A stretch of 64,000 nt of DNA from NCBI RefSeq assembly GCF_019802285.1, contig NZ_JAIEUJ010000002.1, forward strand, positions 806,001 to 870,000. The letters are read 5' to 3'. Shown one piece after another: positions 17,668 through 27,283 of the stretch. The notes under the pieces were generated by a model. The model searched no databases. It worked only from the letters and a program-made list of their open reading frames with translations, and was not told where the DNA came from. This DNA is from Novilysobacter antarcticus. Its GTDB lineage: Bacteria; Pseudomonadota; Gammaproteobacteria; Xanthomonadales; Xanthomonadaceae. Both the position numbers and the translations under genes were made by a program. Every line of letters starts with the position of its first letter. Position 1 is the stretch's first letter.

Positions 17668-18681
17668 TCAGGCGGAAACGGCCAGACCAGCCTCCGCAGC
17701 ACTGCGGTCGGCGTGGTAGGAGGAGCGCACCAGCGGACCGGACGCGACGTGGGTAAAGCCCAGAGCCAGCCCGAACGTCTCGAAGTGCTTGTACTCCTCC
17801 GGGGTCCAGTAACGCATCACCGGATGGTGGTGGGCGCTGGGCTGCAGGTACTGGCCAATGGTGATCATGTCCACATCGTGGGCGCGCAGGTCGCGCAGGG
17901 TCTGCTCGACCTGTTCGCGCTCCTCGCCAAGCCCCAGCATGATCCCCGACTTGGTCACCACGTCGGAATGCTGGGCCTTGAACTTCTGCAACAGGGTCAG
18001 GGACCACTGGTAGTCGGCGCCCGGGCGGACGTTGCGATACAGCTCGGGCACCGTTTCCAGGTTGTGGTTGAACACGTCCGGCGGGTTGGCCGCGAGGATC
18101 TCCAGCGCGCGCTCCATACGGCCCTTGCCACGGAAGTCCGGGGTCAGGATCTCGATCCGGGTACCCGGGCTCTGCGCGCGGATCGCGGCGATGCACTCCA
18201 CGAAATGGCCAGCGCCGCCGTCACGCAAGTCGTCGCGGTCCACCGAGGTCACCACCACGTACTTCAGGCCCATGTCGGCGACAGTGCGAGCCAGATTGGA
18301 CGGCTCGGACGCATCGGGTGGCTTGGGGCGGCCGTGGGCCACATCGCAGAAACTGCAGCGGCGGGTGCAGACCTCGCCCAAAATCATGAACGTCGCGGTG
18401 CCGTGGCCGAAGCACTCGTGAATGTTGGGGCAACTGGCTTCTTCGCAGACCGTGACCAGCCGGTTCGCGCGCAACTTTTCCTTGAGCTTGGCCACCGCGT
18501 TGCCGGACGGGATGCGTACCCGGATCCAGGATGGCTTGCGCAGCACCGGTGCGTCGGCAAACTGCACCGGCGAGCGGCCGATCTTGTCGCCGGCCAGTTG
18601 TTTCACGCCCGGTTGCAGGGGCGCGGGGGCGTCGCCACCGACAATCGCGAGGGGGATGGACTTGCTGACGCTATCGCTCAT
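17668..18681 (-). CDS. lipA: Lipoyl synthase
   Basis: A radical-SAM enzyme that inserts two sulfur atoms into protein-bound octanoyl chains to make the lipoyl cofactor. It has 337 residues with both iron-sulfur clusters readable. The auxiliary cluster is C79-x4-C84-x5-C90 ([12 protein letters not shown]). The radical-SAM cluster is C105-x3-C109-x2-C112 (CTRRCSFC). The ATG at 18681 is chosen; longer in-frame openings run into lipB. It lies 32 bp downstream of lipB, giving a ybeD-lipB-lipA group as in E. coli. Confidence 0.96.
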   Translation of the reverse strand: MSDSVSKSIPLAIVGGDAPAPLQPGVKQLAGDKIGRSPVQFADAPVLRKPSWIRVRIPSGNAVAKLKEKLRANRLVTVCEEASCPNIHECFGHGTATFMILGEVCTRRCSFCDVAHGRPKPPDASEPSNLARTVADMGLKYVVVTSVDRDDLRDGGAGHFVECIAAIRAQSPGTRIEILTPDFRGKGRMERALEILAANPPDVFNHNLETVPELYRNVRPGADYQWSLTLLQKFKAQHSDVVTKSGIMLGLGEEREQVEQTLRDLRAHDVDMITIGQYLQPSAHHHPVMRYWTPEEYKHFETFGLALGFTHVASGPLVRSSYHADRSAAEAGLAVSA

Positions 18682-18713
18682 GGACAATCCGGAACGTGGA
18701 TGCGGGGCGCCGG

Positions 18714-19463
18714 TCAGAGCGTGGGCAGGGACGGCGGCGGGGCCTCGTCGACCTTCAGGCCAAACTGCGCGGCGAGGTGTTCGACCAGCGCCGGCTTGAC
18801 TGCCTGCAGCCCCGAGGGACCGCCCAAGTCTACCATCGAGGTCACCCGCATACCGGCGTAACCACAGGGGTTGATGCGCGTGTACGGGGACAGGTCCATG
18901 TCGATGTTGAAGGCCAGGCCATGGAACGTGCAGCCACGGCGGACGCGGATGCCGAGCGCGGCAATCTTCGCTCCTGCGACGTAGACGCCGGGCGCACCGT
19001 CGCGGCGCGTGGCCTCGATGTTCCAATCGCCCAGGGTGTCGATGACCGCCTGCTCGACCCGCGACACGTACTCGCGCACGCCGATCCTGACCCGGCGCAG
19101 GTCCAGCAGCGGATACAGCACCAGCTGGCCGGGGCCGTGGTAGGTCACCTGACCGCCGCGGTCGACCTGGATCACGGGAATGTCGCCGGGCGCGAGGACG
19201 TGTTCGGTCCGCCCGGCCTGGCCCAGGGTGAACACCGGATCATGCTCGACCAGCCACAGCTCATCGGCCGTGTCCGCGGAGCGGCGATCGGTGAAGTCCT
19301 GCATTGCGCGCCAGACCGGCTCATACGGCTGCCTACCCAGGTCGCGCAGAAGGGCGTTCGGCAACGGTCGCGCGGCGGCGCCCGCCTGCGGTGTTGCGGG
19401 TGCGTCCGGTGCGAGCCCGGGGTCAGGCTCGGAGATGCTCGCAGTGGGTGCTACAGCGTCCAC
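18714..19463 (-). CDS. lipB: Octanoyl-[acyl-carrier-protein]:protein octanoyltransferase
   Basis: Transfers octanoate from ACP to lipoyl domains, the substrate of LipA. The motif [14 protein letters not shown] (about 102-115) and the catalytic pair Lys166 (GAKIAALG) and Cys200 (INPCG) are present. With GTG at 19463 it has 249 residues, about 35 more than E. coli LipB, the extra part being a proline- and alanine-rich leader. No better start precedes the conserved region. The GTG start lies inside the 3' end of the ybeD-like gene (13-bp overlap), so translation is probably coupled. Confidence 0.95.
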   Translation of the reverse strand: MDAVAPTASISEPDPGLAPDAPATPQAGAAARPLPNALLRDLGRQPYEPVWRAMQDFTDRRSADTADELWLVEHDPVFTLGQAGRTEHVLAPGDIPVIQVDRGGQVTYHGPGQLVLYPLLDLRRVRIGVREYVSRVEQAVIDTLGDWNIEATRRDGAPGVYVAGAKIAALGIRVRRGCTFHGLAFNIDMDLSPYTRINPCGYAGMRVTSMVDLGGPSGLQAVKPALVEHLAAQFGLKVDEAPPPSLPTL

Positions 19464-19729
19464 TTCACTTCCGGATGGTCGCGCAGCAACTGGTGGGCAA
19501 AGTCGTACTGCTCCCGGCTGTCGGCACGGAAGGTCAGGCGCACCGACACGTAGCGGCGGTTGCTGGAGTGCTTCCAGTCGATCCGCTCGGTCAGCACATC
19601 GATGCCGCCATCGATGAGTCGCTGCGGCAGCTCCGTCTCCAGCCCGGCGTCGGCGGCGCCCATCGCGCTGAGCTCGAACTCACCGGGAAACTGGAAGCCG
19701 TGTTCGGGATTGTCGGATGTCAGTTCCAT
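19451..19729 (-). CDS. ybeD: DUF493 / YbeD-family protein
   Basis: A 92-residue cytosolic protein with the ACT-like alpha/beta fold of YbeD. Conserved stretches are [11 protein letters not shown] near the N-terminus and [24 protein letters not shown], given here as [16 protein letters not shown] around residues 58-73. The ligand is unknown. It lies between the DD-carboxypeptidase gene and lipB, exactly as dacA-ybeD-lipB in E. coli, which supports the name. Confidence 0.88.
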   Translation of the reverse strand: MELTSDNPEHGFQFPGEFELSAMGAADAGLETELPQRLIDGGIDVLTERIDWKHSSNRRYVSVRLTFRADSREQYDFAHQLLRDHPEVKWTL

Positions 19730-19765
19730 GCTTCAACTCGATCAGCGGGCCGCTGGATCAGCGGA

Positions 19766-21010
19766 TCAGGTCGATTTCCACCACATCAGCAGCTCGTGCC
19801 ACAACCGCTTGAAGAAGCCTGCGCGCTCGACCGCCTGCAGTGCAACCAACGGACGCTCGGCGACGACCTCGCTATCGAGCATCACTTTCACGGTGCCGAT
19901 GGCCTGGCCTTTCTCGATCGGGGCGACCAACGTGGCCGGCACGTCGATGGTCGGCTTCAGTTGCTCGTAACGGCCGCGTGGCACGGTGACCAGCAGCGGC
20001 TCGGCGAGACCCAGCTCCAGCGTGTCCACGGCGCCCTTCCACAGCTTGTGGGTCGCCACCTCGGTGTTGCCGTCGTACAGCTTGTGGGTCTCGTAGAAGC
20101 GGAAACCCCAGTTGAGCAGCGCCTGGCTGTCACTGGCGCGCTGCTTTTCCGAGGTGGAGCCGAGCACGACCGACACCAGCCGCTGCTCGTCACGCTTGGC
20201 CGAGGCCATCAGGCAGTAGCCGGCGCCGGAGGTGTGCCCGGTCTTGATCCCGTCCACGGTGCTGTCGCGCCACAGCAGCACGTTGCGGTTTGGCTGGGTG
20301 ATCGGTCCGACCGTGAATTCCTTGATCTTGTTGTAGGAGTAGGTCTCGGGGAAGTCGCGCGAGAGGGCGATGCCGAGCAGGGCCAGGTCGTGCGCCGAGG
20401 ACAGGTGCCCCTCGTCGGGCAGACCGGTCGCGTTGGCGAAGTGGGAATTCTTCATGCCCAGGCGCTTGGCGTACTGGTTCATCAATGCGGCAAAGGCGGA
20501 TTCGCTGCCGGCGACGTGCTCGGCCAAGGCGATCGCGGCATCGTTGCCGGACTGGACCACCATGCCTTTTTCCATCTCCAGCAGCGGTGCGGTCTGGTTG
20601 ACCTGGAAGCCGGAGTAGCTGCCGTCCGTACCCGCCCCGCCCTTGCGCCAGGCGTTCTCGGTCATCATCACCTGGTCGGTCTGCTTGATCTTGCCACCGG
20701 CCATTTCGGCGGCGATGACGTAGCTGGTCATCACCTTGGTGATGCTGGCCGGCTCCAACGGCTGGTCGATGTTCTCGCCGGCCAGGACATTGCCGCTGGC
20801 CGCATCCATCAGGATCCATGCGGTGCCCACGATGGCCGGCGGCGGCGGTACGGGCAGCGCCTCGCTGGCCGGCGCCTGTTCGGCAGCCTGCGCATGGGGA
20901 GTCGGTTGCGGGGTGGGCTGTGGGGCCGGGGTCTGGGCGAAGGCGACGCCGAAAGCGAATGTGGTGAGCGCGGCGATGCCGAGTGCGCGGTAGGCGGCGG
21001 GGGACTTCAT
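19766..21010 (-). CDS. D-alanyl-D-alanine carboxypeptidase (PBP5/6 family)
   Basis: Removes the terminal D-Ala from peptidoglycan stem peptides in the periplasm. It has 414 residues: a signal peptide (1-25), a proline-rich linker, the S11 catalytic domain and the PBP5 C-terminal domain with an amphipathic anchor ending LLMWWKST. Active-site motifs are S89-ITK92, S154-GN156 and K256-TG258. The start is ATG at 21010; the longer frame upstream overlaps rlpA. It corresponds to dacA or dacC. Its neighbours ybeD-lipB and rlpA-mltB-rodA-mrdA are the same as in E. coli. Confidence 0.93.
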   Translation of the reverse strand: MKSPAAYRALGIAALTTFAFGVAFAQTPAPQPTPQPTPHAQAAEQAPASEALPVPPPPAIVGTAWILMDAASGNVLAGENIDQPLEPASITKVMTSYVIAAEMAGGKIKQTDQVMMTENAWRKGGAGTDGSYSGFQVNQTAPLLEMEKGMVVQSGNDAAIALAEHVAGSESAFAALMNQYAKRLGMKNSHFANATGLPDEGHLSSAHDLALLGIALSRDFPETYSYNKIKEFTVGPITQPNRNVLLWRDSTVDGIKTGHTSGAGYCLMASAKRDEQRLVSVVLGSTSEKQRASDSQALLNWGFRFYETHKLYDGNTEVATHKLWKGAVDTLELGLAEPLLVTVPRGRYEQLKPTIDVPATLVAPIEKGQAIGTVKVMLDSEVVAERPLVALQAVERAGFFKRLWHELLMWWKST

Positions 21011-21071
21011 TGTTGAACTGCTCCGGGTCGGCACGGGGCCGACGGGTATCGATGTCGGGAAGGAAGCGAAA

Positions 21072-22436
21072 CTATTCTTTGACGCGTTGCGGCGTGCCGA
21101 AGCCGAGGCCGGCGATGCGGCTGGCCAGGCCGTTGGCGGCCGTTGCTTCCAGCGGACCGACCCGCACGCGCCATACCTGGCGTCCGTTGGCCATGCCGTC
21201 GTGCAGGTTGGCCGCGGCAATGCCGGCGCCGCGCAAGGTGGCCAATGCGCGGTCGGCATTGTCGCGCGCGGTGAAGCTGCCGACCTGCAGCACCACGCCT
21301 TCGCCAACCTCGCTGGCCTGGATGACTCCGGCGGTGGCGGCGGCTGCAGGAGCAGGTGGTCGAACGGTGGCTGCCGTGGGCGCCACAGTGGTTGCAACGG
21401 CAGTCGTGGCTTTGGCCGCACTCGCCGCTGCCGGGGCCTTTACCGCCTCCGGAGCGTCCCTGACCACGCGGCCGCCAACGATGCTGATGTGGCGCTCGGC
21501 CAGCCACGCATCGAAATCATCGGCGGTCATCGCCCGGCCGTCGCGGCTCATCTGGAAACGCCAGTCTTCCACCCCGTCCTTGGCCGCGACGGGGAGGGCC
21601 GGGGCAACGGCCACCGGCGCAGCGTTGGTGGGCGCAGCGGCCGGCAGCTTGGCGACGAGCGAATCCAGCGAGGTGGTGGGCACGCGCGTAGTGGCAGCTG
21701 GCTTGGCGCGGGTGCGGGCGGCCGTCGCCGTCGCAGCAGCCGGGCCAACCGGCTTCGACGTGGCTGCGAATTCGGTTGGCGGCGACTCGCCCGGCTGCAG
21801 GGCACGCACCTCGACCCGGCCGGTCCCGGCCGGGTGGACGCCCAGCTTCACCGCTGCGGCGTAGCTCAGGTCCACCACCCGTCCGTCATGGAACGGGCCA
21901 CGGTCGTTGACACGGACCACCACCGAGCGGCCGTTGTCCAGATTGGTGATCCGGGCAAAGCTGGGCAGCGGCAGCGACTTGTGGGCGGCCGTAAACGCGT
22001 ACATGTCGTAGACCTCCATGTTGGAGGTGCGCCGGCCGTGGAACTTGTTGCCGTAATAGGAGGCCGTGCCGCGCTCGACGAAACCCTTGGTGTCGTCCAG
22101 GACCTGGTAGCTCTTTCCCAGCACCGAATAGGTCGGGCGGTTGCCGTAGGCCGATCGCGGTTCGGCGACGACCTCCGGCTCGGGGATCAGCGACACGTCG
22201 ATGTCGATGTCCGGGGCGGAGTCCTTGATGTGCGGCGCGTAAAGACCACCTGCGGTGTAGTGGCCGCGCTTGGACAGGTCCTCCTGCGCCGGCGGATACG
22301 GAGACTTGCCCCGCGCGGTGTGGCCCGGTGCCTTGGCCGTGCCGGCCTTCTCAGCGGGAGGATCGGACTTCTTGCCGGGGCCGCTGGCGCAGGCGGCCAG
22401 GCCGAGGACAAGGGTGGCCGCCAGCAGCCGTTTCAT
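21072..22436 (-). CDS. rlpA: RlpA-family septal-ring lytic transglycosylase lipoprotein with SPOR domain
   Basis: A 454-residue outer-membrane lipoprotein with lipobox LAAC at Cys16. The double-psi beta-barrel catalytic domain (about 125-215) has GTASYYGNKFHGRRTSN and VRVNDRGPFHDGRVVDLSYAAA, including the catalytic Asp in NDRGPF. A long alanine- and proline-rich linker leads to a SPOR domain (about 375-450, QVGSFTARDNADRALATLRG) that targets denuded septal glycan. In Pseudomonas RlpA cleaves stemless glycan strands. The 4-bp overlap with mltB places it in the elongasome operon. Confidence 0.92.
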   Translation of the reverse strand: MKRLLAATLVLGLAACASGPGKKSDPPAEKAGTAKAPGHTARGKSPYPPAQEDLSKRGHYTAGGLYAPHIKDSAPDIDIDVSLIPEPEVVAEPRSAYGNRPTYSVLGKSYQVLDDTKGFVERGTASYYGNKFHGRRTSNMEVYDMYAFTAAHKSLPLPSFARITNLDNGRSVVVRVNDRGPFHDGRVVDLSYAAAVKLGVHPAGTGRVEVRALQPGESPPTEFAATSKPVGPAAATATAARTRAKPAATTRVPTTSLDSLVAKLPAAAPTNAAPVAVAPALPVAAKDGVEDWRFQMSRDGRAMTADDFDAWLAERHISIVGGRVVRDAPEAVKAPAAASAAKATTAVATTVAPTAATVRPPAPAAAATAGVIQASEVGEGVVLQVGSFTARDNADRALATLRGAGIAAANLHDGMANGRQVWRVRVGPLEATAANGLASRIAGLGFGTPQRVKE

Positions 22437-23587
22437 GCGCCCGGACGGCCACTGGCCGGAACAGCCGCGAGAGGATTCTCGCGCCCCGCGATCGCCTCGG
22501 AGAGCTGGTACACCGCCATCGCGTAATGCTTGGAGATGTTGTAGCGGGTGATGGCGTAGAAGTTCTGGTAGCCCAGCCAGTACTCCGGCCCGTTCACGCC
22601 GTCCAGGTTGAGCAGGGTGGCGTTGCCGGCGCCCGGCGGGGCGGTTCTGGGCTTGTAGCCGCGGGCAGCGAGCTGCTCCAGGGTGTAGCGCGGCTCCAGC
22701 CCCTCCGGCTCGAACGCGGCGGCGCCCTTGGCCCGCACCGCCCGCGAGACGATCGGCTCGCCCCGCTTCCAGCCGCCCTTCTTGACGAAGTAATTGGCCA
22801 CCGAGGCGAACACGTCATCCAGGTTGTTGAACAGGTCCACCTTGCCGTCGCCATCGCCGTCCACGGCGTAGTCGCGGTAGCTGGACGGCATGAACTGGCC
22901 CCAACCCATCGCCCCGGCATAGCTGCCCTTCAGCGTGGTCACGTCGAAGCCGTTTTCCTTGCCCATGGCGAACAGCTGCGCGAGCTCGTCGCGGAAGAAC
23001 TGCTCGCGGTTGTTCTCGCGTTCAATCCGACCCGGCTCGTTGGTCCGCGGATAGGCAAACGCCAGCGTGTAGAGGGCATCCACCACCGGATAACTGCCGG
23101 TGTTGCCGCCGTAGCTGGTTTCCACACCGATGATGGCGACGATGATCTCGGCCGGGACCCCATACTGCGCTTCGACCTTGTCCAGTGCGGCGCGGTGCTT
23201 GGCCAGGAACGCCTTGCCTGCGCTGATTCGTTGCTGGGTGATGAAAATCGGCCGGTAGTCTTTCCACGGCTTGGCTTCGGCAGGGCGCGACATCGCGTTG
23301 ATGATGCCCTCGCGCATCTGCGCCTTCGCCATCACGGAAGTGATGTAGGCGGCATCGATGTCGTACTTGGCCGACGTGGTCCGGATGAACTCGGGCACCG
23401 CGACCGAAAGCGCCCGCGCATTGGACACCACCGGCTGGCTTGGCTGCTTCGGCGGCGTGCTCTCGTCGGGCACCAGGATCGTCGGTGCAGCGGACGGCTT
23501 TTCAGTGGGCTGGACCGGCGTGGCGCAGGCGACCAGGGCGAACGGGAGCGCACATAACAGGGCGCGGCTGGAAAGGGTTCGGCTCAT
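22433..23587 (-). CDS. mltB: Membrane-bound lytic murein transglycosylase B
   Basis: Cleaves glycan strands at the outer membrane with formation of anhydromuramic ends. It has 384 residues with lipobox LVAC at Cys21. The SLT-like domain carries the catalytic Glu in GVETSYGGNTGSYPVVDALY, and further conserved parts are YAGAMGWGQFMPSSY and GDGDGKVDLFN. The ATG at 23587 is preferred over one 54 bp upstream because it directly begins a proper lipoprotein signal. It lies between rodA and rlpA, as in E. coli relatives. Confidence 0.94.
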   Translation of the reverse strand: MSRTLSSRALLCALPFALVACATPVQPTEKPSAAPTILVPDESTPPKQPSQPVVSNARALSVAVPEFIRTTSAKYDIDAAYITSVMAKAQMREGIINAMSRPAEAKPWKDYRPIFITQQRISAGKAFLAKHRAALDKVEAQYGVPAEIIVAIIGVETSYGGNTGSYPVVDALYTLAFAYPRTNEPGRIERENNREQFFRDELAQLFAMGKENGFDVTTLKGSYAGAMGWGQFMPSSYRDYAVDGDGDGKVDLFNNLDDVFASVANYFVKKGGWKRGEPIVSRAVRAKGAAAFEPEGLEPRYTLEQLAARGYKPRTAPPGAGNATLLNLDGVNGPEYWLGYQNFYAITRYNISKHYAMAVYQLSEAIAGRENPLAAVPASGRPGA

Positions 23588-23687
23588 TGGGATGAGGTTA
23601 TCACTTGTTCGCAAATGCCTGAACCGCTGGCGGGGCATCACCCCTGCCCAGTCAGCGTGCGTTGTCGATGCGTCCCGATCGCTGATT

Positions 23688-24800
23688 TCAATGCCCGTGG
23701 ACCGGCCGGTGGGCCCGTACCGCCATCACCACGCCCATACCCGCCAGCAGCGACACCGCCGAAGTACCGCCGTAACTGAGCAGCGGCATCGGCACGCCGA
23801 CCACCGGCAACATTCCGGCGACCATGCCGCCGTTGACCACCACGTAGACGAAGAATGCCAGCCCCAGCGCGCCGGTCAGCAGACGCGAATACCCGTCGCG
23901 CGCCTGCGACGAGATCCACAGGCAGCGTCCCACCACGAAGAGGTACAGGCCCAGGGTCACCGCCACACCGATCCAGCCAAACTCCTCGCTGAGGACGGCG
24001 AAGATGAAGTCGGTGGTGTGCTCGGGAATGTAGTTCAGGTGCGACTGGCTGCCATCGCCCCAGCCCTTGCCGGTCAGGCCGCCGCCACCGATGGCGATCT
24101 TGGACTGGATGATGTTCCAGCCCGCGCCCAACGGGTCGCGCTCGGGATCCAGGAACATCAGGATGCGGTCCTTCTGATACGGCCTGAACATCCAGAACCA
24201 GGCCGCCGGCGCGGCCACCGCGATGCCTCCCGCCGCGGCAGCGAACCACCACCACGACAGCCCGGCCAGATAGAGCACGAACGCACCGCTGATGCCGACC
24301 AGCAGGGCAGTGCCCAGGTCGGGTTGCAGCAGGACCAGCCCGGTCGGCAGCCCGATCAGGACCATCGCCACCACGGTGGCGCGGAAGGATGGCGGCAACG
24401 GCCCTCGGTTGAGCTGCCAGGCGACCATCATCGGCAGGCTCAGCTTGAGCACTTCGGCCGGCTGGAAGTAGAACACCCCCAGATTGATCCAGTGCCCGCC
24501 GTGCCGGCCCTGGCCAATGAACAGGACGATCAGCAGGGGCACGATCGTCGCGGCGTAGGCCAGCGGCGTCCAATTGCGCAACTGCAGCGGCGATACGCGC
24601 GACAGCAGCCACATCGCCCCCAAGCCGATGACGAAGCGCGATCCCTGGGCCATGACCAGCGCCTCCGATTTGCCACCGGCGCTGTACAACACGGCCAGGC
24701 CGATGCTCATCAATGCCAGCAGGGCGGCGAGCAACGGCAGGTCCAGGGTGCGGGTGAAACGCGCGCCCATGTCCAGCAGCCAGCGCAGGATGGTCCTCAT
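23688..24800 (-). CDS. rodA: Rod-shape peptidoglycan glycosyltransferase RodA (SEDS family)
   Basis: Polymerises lipid II into glycan strands during side-wall growth, partnered with PBP2. It has 370 residues with about ten transmembrane helices. Characteristic stretches are LLIVLFIGQGRHGGHWINLG, FYFQPAEVLKLSLPMM with the SEDS motif, LVLLQPDLGTALLV with the essential Asp region, and GMLPVVGVPMPLLSYGGTS. It overlaps mrdA by 4 bp, so polymerase and transpeptidase are translated together. Confidence 0.96.
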   Translation of the reverse strand: MRTILRWLLDMGARFTRTLDLPLLAALLALMSIGLAVLYSAGGKSEALVMAQGSRFVIGLGAMWLLSRVSPLQLRNWTPLAYAATIVPLLIVLFIGQGRHGGHWINLGVFYFQPAEVLKLSLPMMVAWQLNRGPLPPSFRATVVAMVLIGLPTGLVLLQPDLGTALLVGISGAFVLYLAGLSWWWFAAAAGGIAVAAPAAWFWMFRPYQKDRILMFLDPERDPLGAGWNIIQSKIAIGGGGLTGKGWGDGSQSHLNYIPEHTTDFIFAVLSEEFGWIGVAVTLGLYLFVVGRCLWISSQARDGYSRLLTGALGLAFFVYVVVNGGMVAGMLPVVGVPMPLLSYGGTSAVSLLAGMGVVMAVRAHRPVHGH

Positions 24801-26797
24801 CGTGCCGGGTCCGCGCCGGCTTCTCCGCCATTCACTGTGGCTCCTGCATCCACTTCGGCATCCACCGCGTCCTGCGCCATCTCCACCGCCGCCTCCAGTG
24901 GATCGGTCACCACGTCCTCGGTGGGCTCCATGCCTTCGGGCATCTTGCCCAGCAACCAGGCATCGAAGATCGTGCGGGCGATGGGCGCGGCCGCACTGCC
25001 GCCGTAACCGCCGTGCTCCACGACCACGGCAACGGCGATCTGCGGATCCTCGGCCGGGGCATAGCCGGTGAACAGCGCAGTGTGGCGAAGGTGGTAGGGC
25101 AGCGTGTGCGGGTTGAGGCTGACGTTCCCCTTGCGGCTGGAGCGTTGCGCGGTGCCGGTCTTACCGGCCATCGTGTAGGACGCGCCGACCGCAAGGCGAC
25201 GGGCGGTGCCGCCTGGACCGTTGATCGTGGCGATCATCCCCTCCTGCACCGCGCGCAGATTGGCCGGGTTGTCGGTGATGCGGTGGCTGGGCGTGGGCGG
25301 CAGGTCCTGCCACGGCGATTCGTAGCCATCGCGGCGCGACTGCAGCAGGCGCAGCTCGTGCAGATCGCCGCCGTTGGCGACGGCCGCCGTGGATCGCGCG
25401 ATCTGCAGTGCGGTGGCGATCCAATAGCCCTGGCCGATGCCGGAAATCACGGTCTCGCCGGGGTACCAGGACTCCTTGCTGATGGTGCGCTTGTACTCGC
25501 GCGACGGCACCACGCCGGCGTTCTCGCCCAGCAGGTCGATGCCGGTCTTCTCGCCGAACCCGTAGTGGTGCATGTACTCCGAGAGCCGGTCGATGCCCAT
25601 GTCCAGGGCGAGCTTGTAGTAGTAGGTATTGACCGAGCGCGAGATCGAATCGCGCAGATCGGTCCAGCCGTGACCGCCGCCGGAGGCATCGCGGTAGCCG
25701 CGGGCCTGTCCCGGGATGCGGAACTCGCCGGTCGAGAGGATGCGGTCGGATGGCGTGCGCAGTCCGCTGTCGAGCCCGGCCAATGCCATCACCGGCTTGA
25801 TGGTCGATCCCGGGGGCCCGCCACCGAGCACATTGCGATTGAACAGCGGGCGCGAGGGGTTGTTGATCAGGCCGTCGTAGTCGGCATGGGAAATACCGTT
25901 GACGAACAGGTTGGTGTCATACGACGGCAGGCTGACCATGGCCAGCACCTGACCGGTTTTCGTGTCCACCGCGATGGCCGAGCCGTCGGCATCGCCGAAC
26001 GCGGCCACCATCGCCCGCTGCAGGTCCAGATCCACCGACAGACGCAGATCCGCGCCGGGCACTGCCGGCACCCGGCCGACGATCCGCATCGGCCGGCCAT
26101 CGACGTTGGTCTCGACCTTCTCGTAGCCCAGCTTGCCGCGCAGCGCTTCCTCGTAGGAACGCTCCAACCCGGTCTTGCCGGTGTGGCTGAACACGCTGCC
26201 GGCCTCGCCCATCTCGGCCAGGTCGGCCTCGTCGATGCGGCCCACGTAGCCGATCACGTGGGCGAACAGCTCGCCGTGCACGTAGCGCCGCTGCAGGTAG
26301 GAGACCACCTCGACGCCGGGATACTTCCAGCGGTCCACGGCGAGCCGCGCCAGTTCGTCGGGTTTCACCCGCAGCTTGAGGATGATGGGCTTGTAGCCGC
26401 GGGTGACCTTGCGCGCGGCGAGGAAGTCCTCGATCTCCTGTTCGGACAGGTCGATGATGCCGGCCAACCCGGGCAGCCAGTCTTCCGGGTCACCGGCCTC
26501 GCGCGGGGTGACCTCCAGGCGGAACGCGGGCACGTTGTCGGCCAGGATGCGGCCCTTGCGGTCGTAGATCAGGCCCCGACCGGGCACCACCGGGCGCAGC
26601 TTGATCCGGTTCTGCTCGGCGCGCGTGGCGTACTCGTCGTGATGCCACACCTGCAGGCGGTAGTAGCCCAGCGCCAGTCCCGACAGGACCAGGGTGACGC
26701 CGATGAAGGCGATGAGCACGCGGGTACGGAAGTGGCGTACTTCTGCCGCGGCGTCCTTGAGCACGCGCCGCGGGTGGCGCCGGATCGGCCGCATCAC
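24797..26797 (-). CDS. mrdA: Penicillin-binding protein 2 (elongasome transpeptidase)
   Basis: Cross-links side-wall peptidoglycan and activates RodA. It has 666 residues: a cytoplasmic tail, one membrane helix (about 27-47), the PBP dimer domain (about 65-245) and the transpeptidase domain. Motifs are S331-TIK334, S388-VN390 and K546-TG548. The C-terminus has an acidic and alanine-rich extension (about 610-666) beyond the fold, somewhat longer than in E. coli. It is flanked by mreD (adjacent, no gap) and rodA (4-bp overlap). Confidence 0.96.
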   Translation of the reverse strand: MMRPIRRHPRRVLKDAAAEVRHFRTRVLIAFIGVTLVLSGLALGYYRLQVWHHDEYATRAEQNRIKLRPVVPGRGLIYDRKGRILADNVPAFRLEVTPREAGDPEDWLPGLAGIIDLSEQEIEDFLAARKVTRGYKPIILKLRVKPDELARLAVDRWKYPGVEVVSYLQRRYVHGELFAHVIGYVGRIDEADLAEMGEAGSVFSHTGKTGLERSYEEALRGKLGYEKVETNVDGRPMRIVGRVPAVPGADLRLSVDLDLQRAMVAAFGDADGSAIAVDTKTGQVLAMVSLPSYDTNLFVNGISHADYDGLINNPSRPLFNRNVLGGGPPGSTIKPVMALAGLDSGLRTPSDRILSTGEFRIPGQARGYRDASGGGHGWTDLRDSISRSVNTYYYKLALDMGIDRLSEYMHHYGFGEKTGIDLLGENAGVVPSREYKRTISKESWYPGETVISGIGQGYWIATALQIARSTAAVANGGDLHELRLLQSRRDGYESPWQDLPPTPSHRITDNPANLRAVQEGMIATINGPGGTARRLAVGASYTMAGKTGTAQRSSRKGNVSLNPHTLPYHLRHTALFTGYAPAEDPQIAVAVVVEHGGYGGSAAAPIARTIFDAWLLGKMPEGMEPTEDVVTDPLEAAVEMAQDAVDAEVDAGATVNGGEAGADPAR

Positions 26798-27283
26798 TCA
26801 GCTCCTGCGCCAGCTGCCCAGACGCAATGCGTCCAGCAGCAGGAATACCGGCGGCCACAGTGCCATCCCGGTCAGCGGTGCCAGCCAGAACATCACCGGC
26901 AACGAGGGGATGCCCAGGGCGACATGCACCGCGGCGACCACGATGCGGTCATTCAGCAGCAGCCCGCCGATCGCCAGGGCCTGCTGCCACAGCGGAAAGA
27001 AGCGCAGGCGTGCGCGAAAGCGCTGGATGATGAAGGTCATCACCACAAGCCGCAGGGCCTGCTCGCCGAGCAGGCCGCCGAAGGTGATGTCGGCCAGCAC
27101 ACCGGCCAGGAAGGCGAATCCCAGGCCCACGCGCTCGGGATCTTCGATCACCCAGTACGCGACCACCAGAGCCAGCCAGTACGGGCGCAGCGGCTGCAGC
27201 AACAGCGGCAACGGCAGGAGTCCCAACAGCAGTGCGACGACAATGCTGGCCGGCAGCAGCCACGGCTGGTAGCGACGGGTCAT
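26798..27283 (-). CDS. mreD: Rod-shape-determining membrane protein MreD
   Basis: A 161-residue inner-membrane protein with five to six helices and short loops. The conserved ...PYWLALVVAYWVIEDPERVGLGFAFLAGVLADITFG region is seen in part as DPERVGLGFAFLAGVLADI around residues 50-68. It connects MreC to the MreB-RodA-PBP2 machine. The 4-bp overlap with mreC and direct abutment with mrdA give a tight operon. Confidence 0.92.
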   Translation of the reverse strand: MTRRYQPWLLPASIVVALLLGLLPLPLLLQPLRPYWLALVVAYWVIEDPERVGLGFAFLAGVLADITFGGLLGEQALRLVVMTFIIQRFRARLRFFPLWQQALAIGGLLLNDRIVVAAVHVALGIPSLPVMFWLAPLTGMALWPPVFLLLDALRLGSWRRS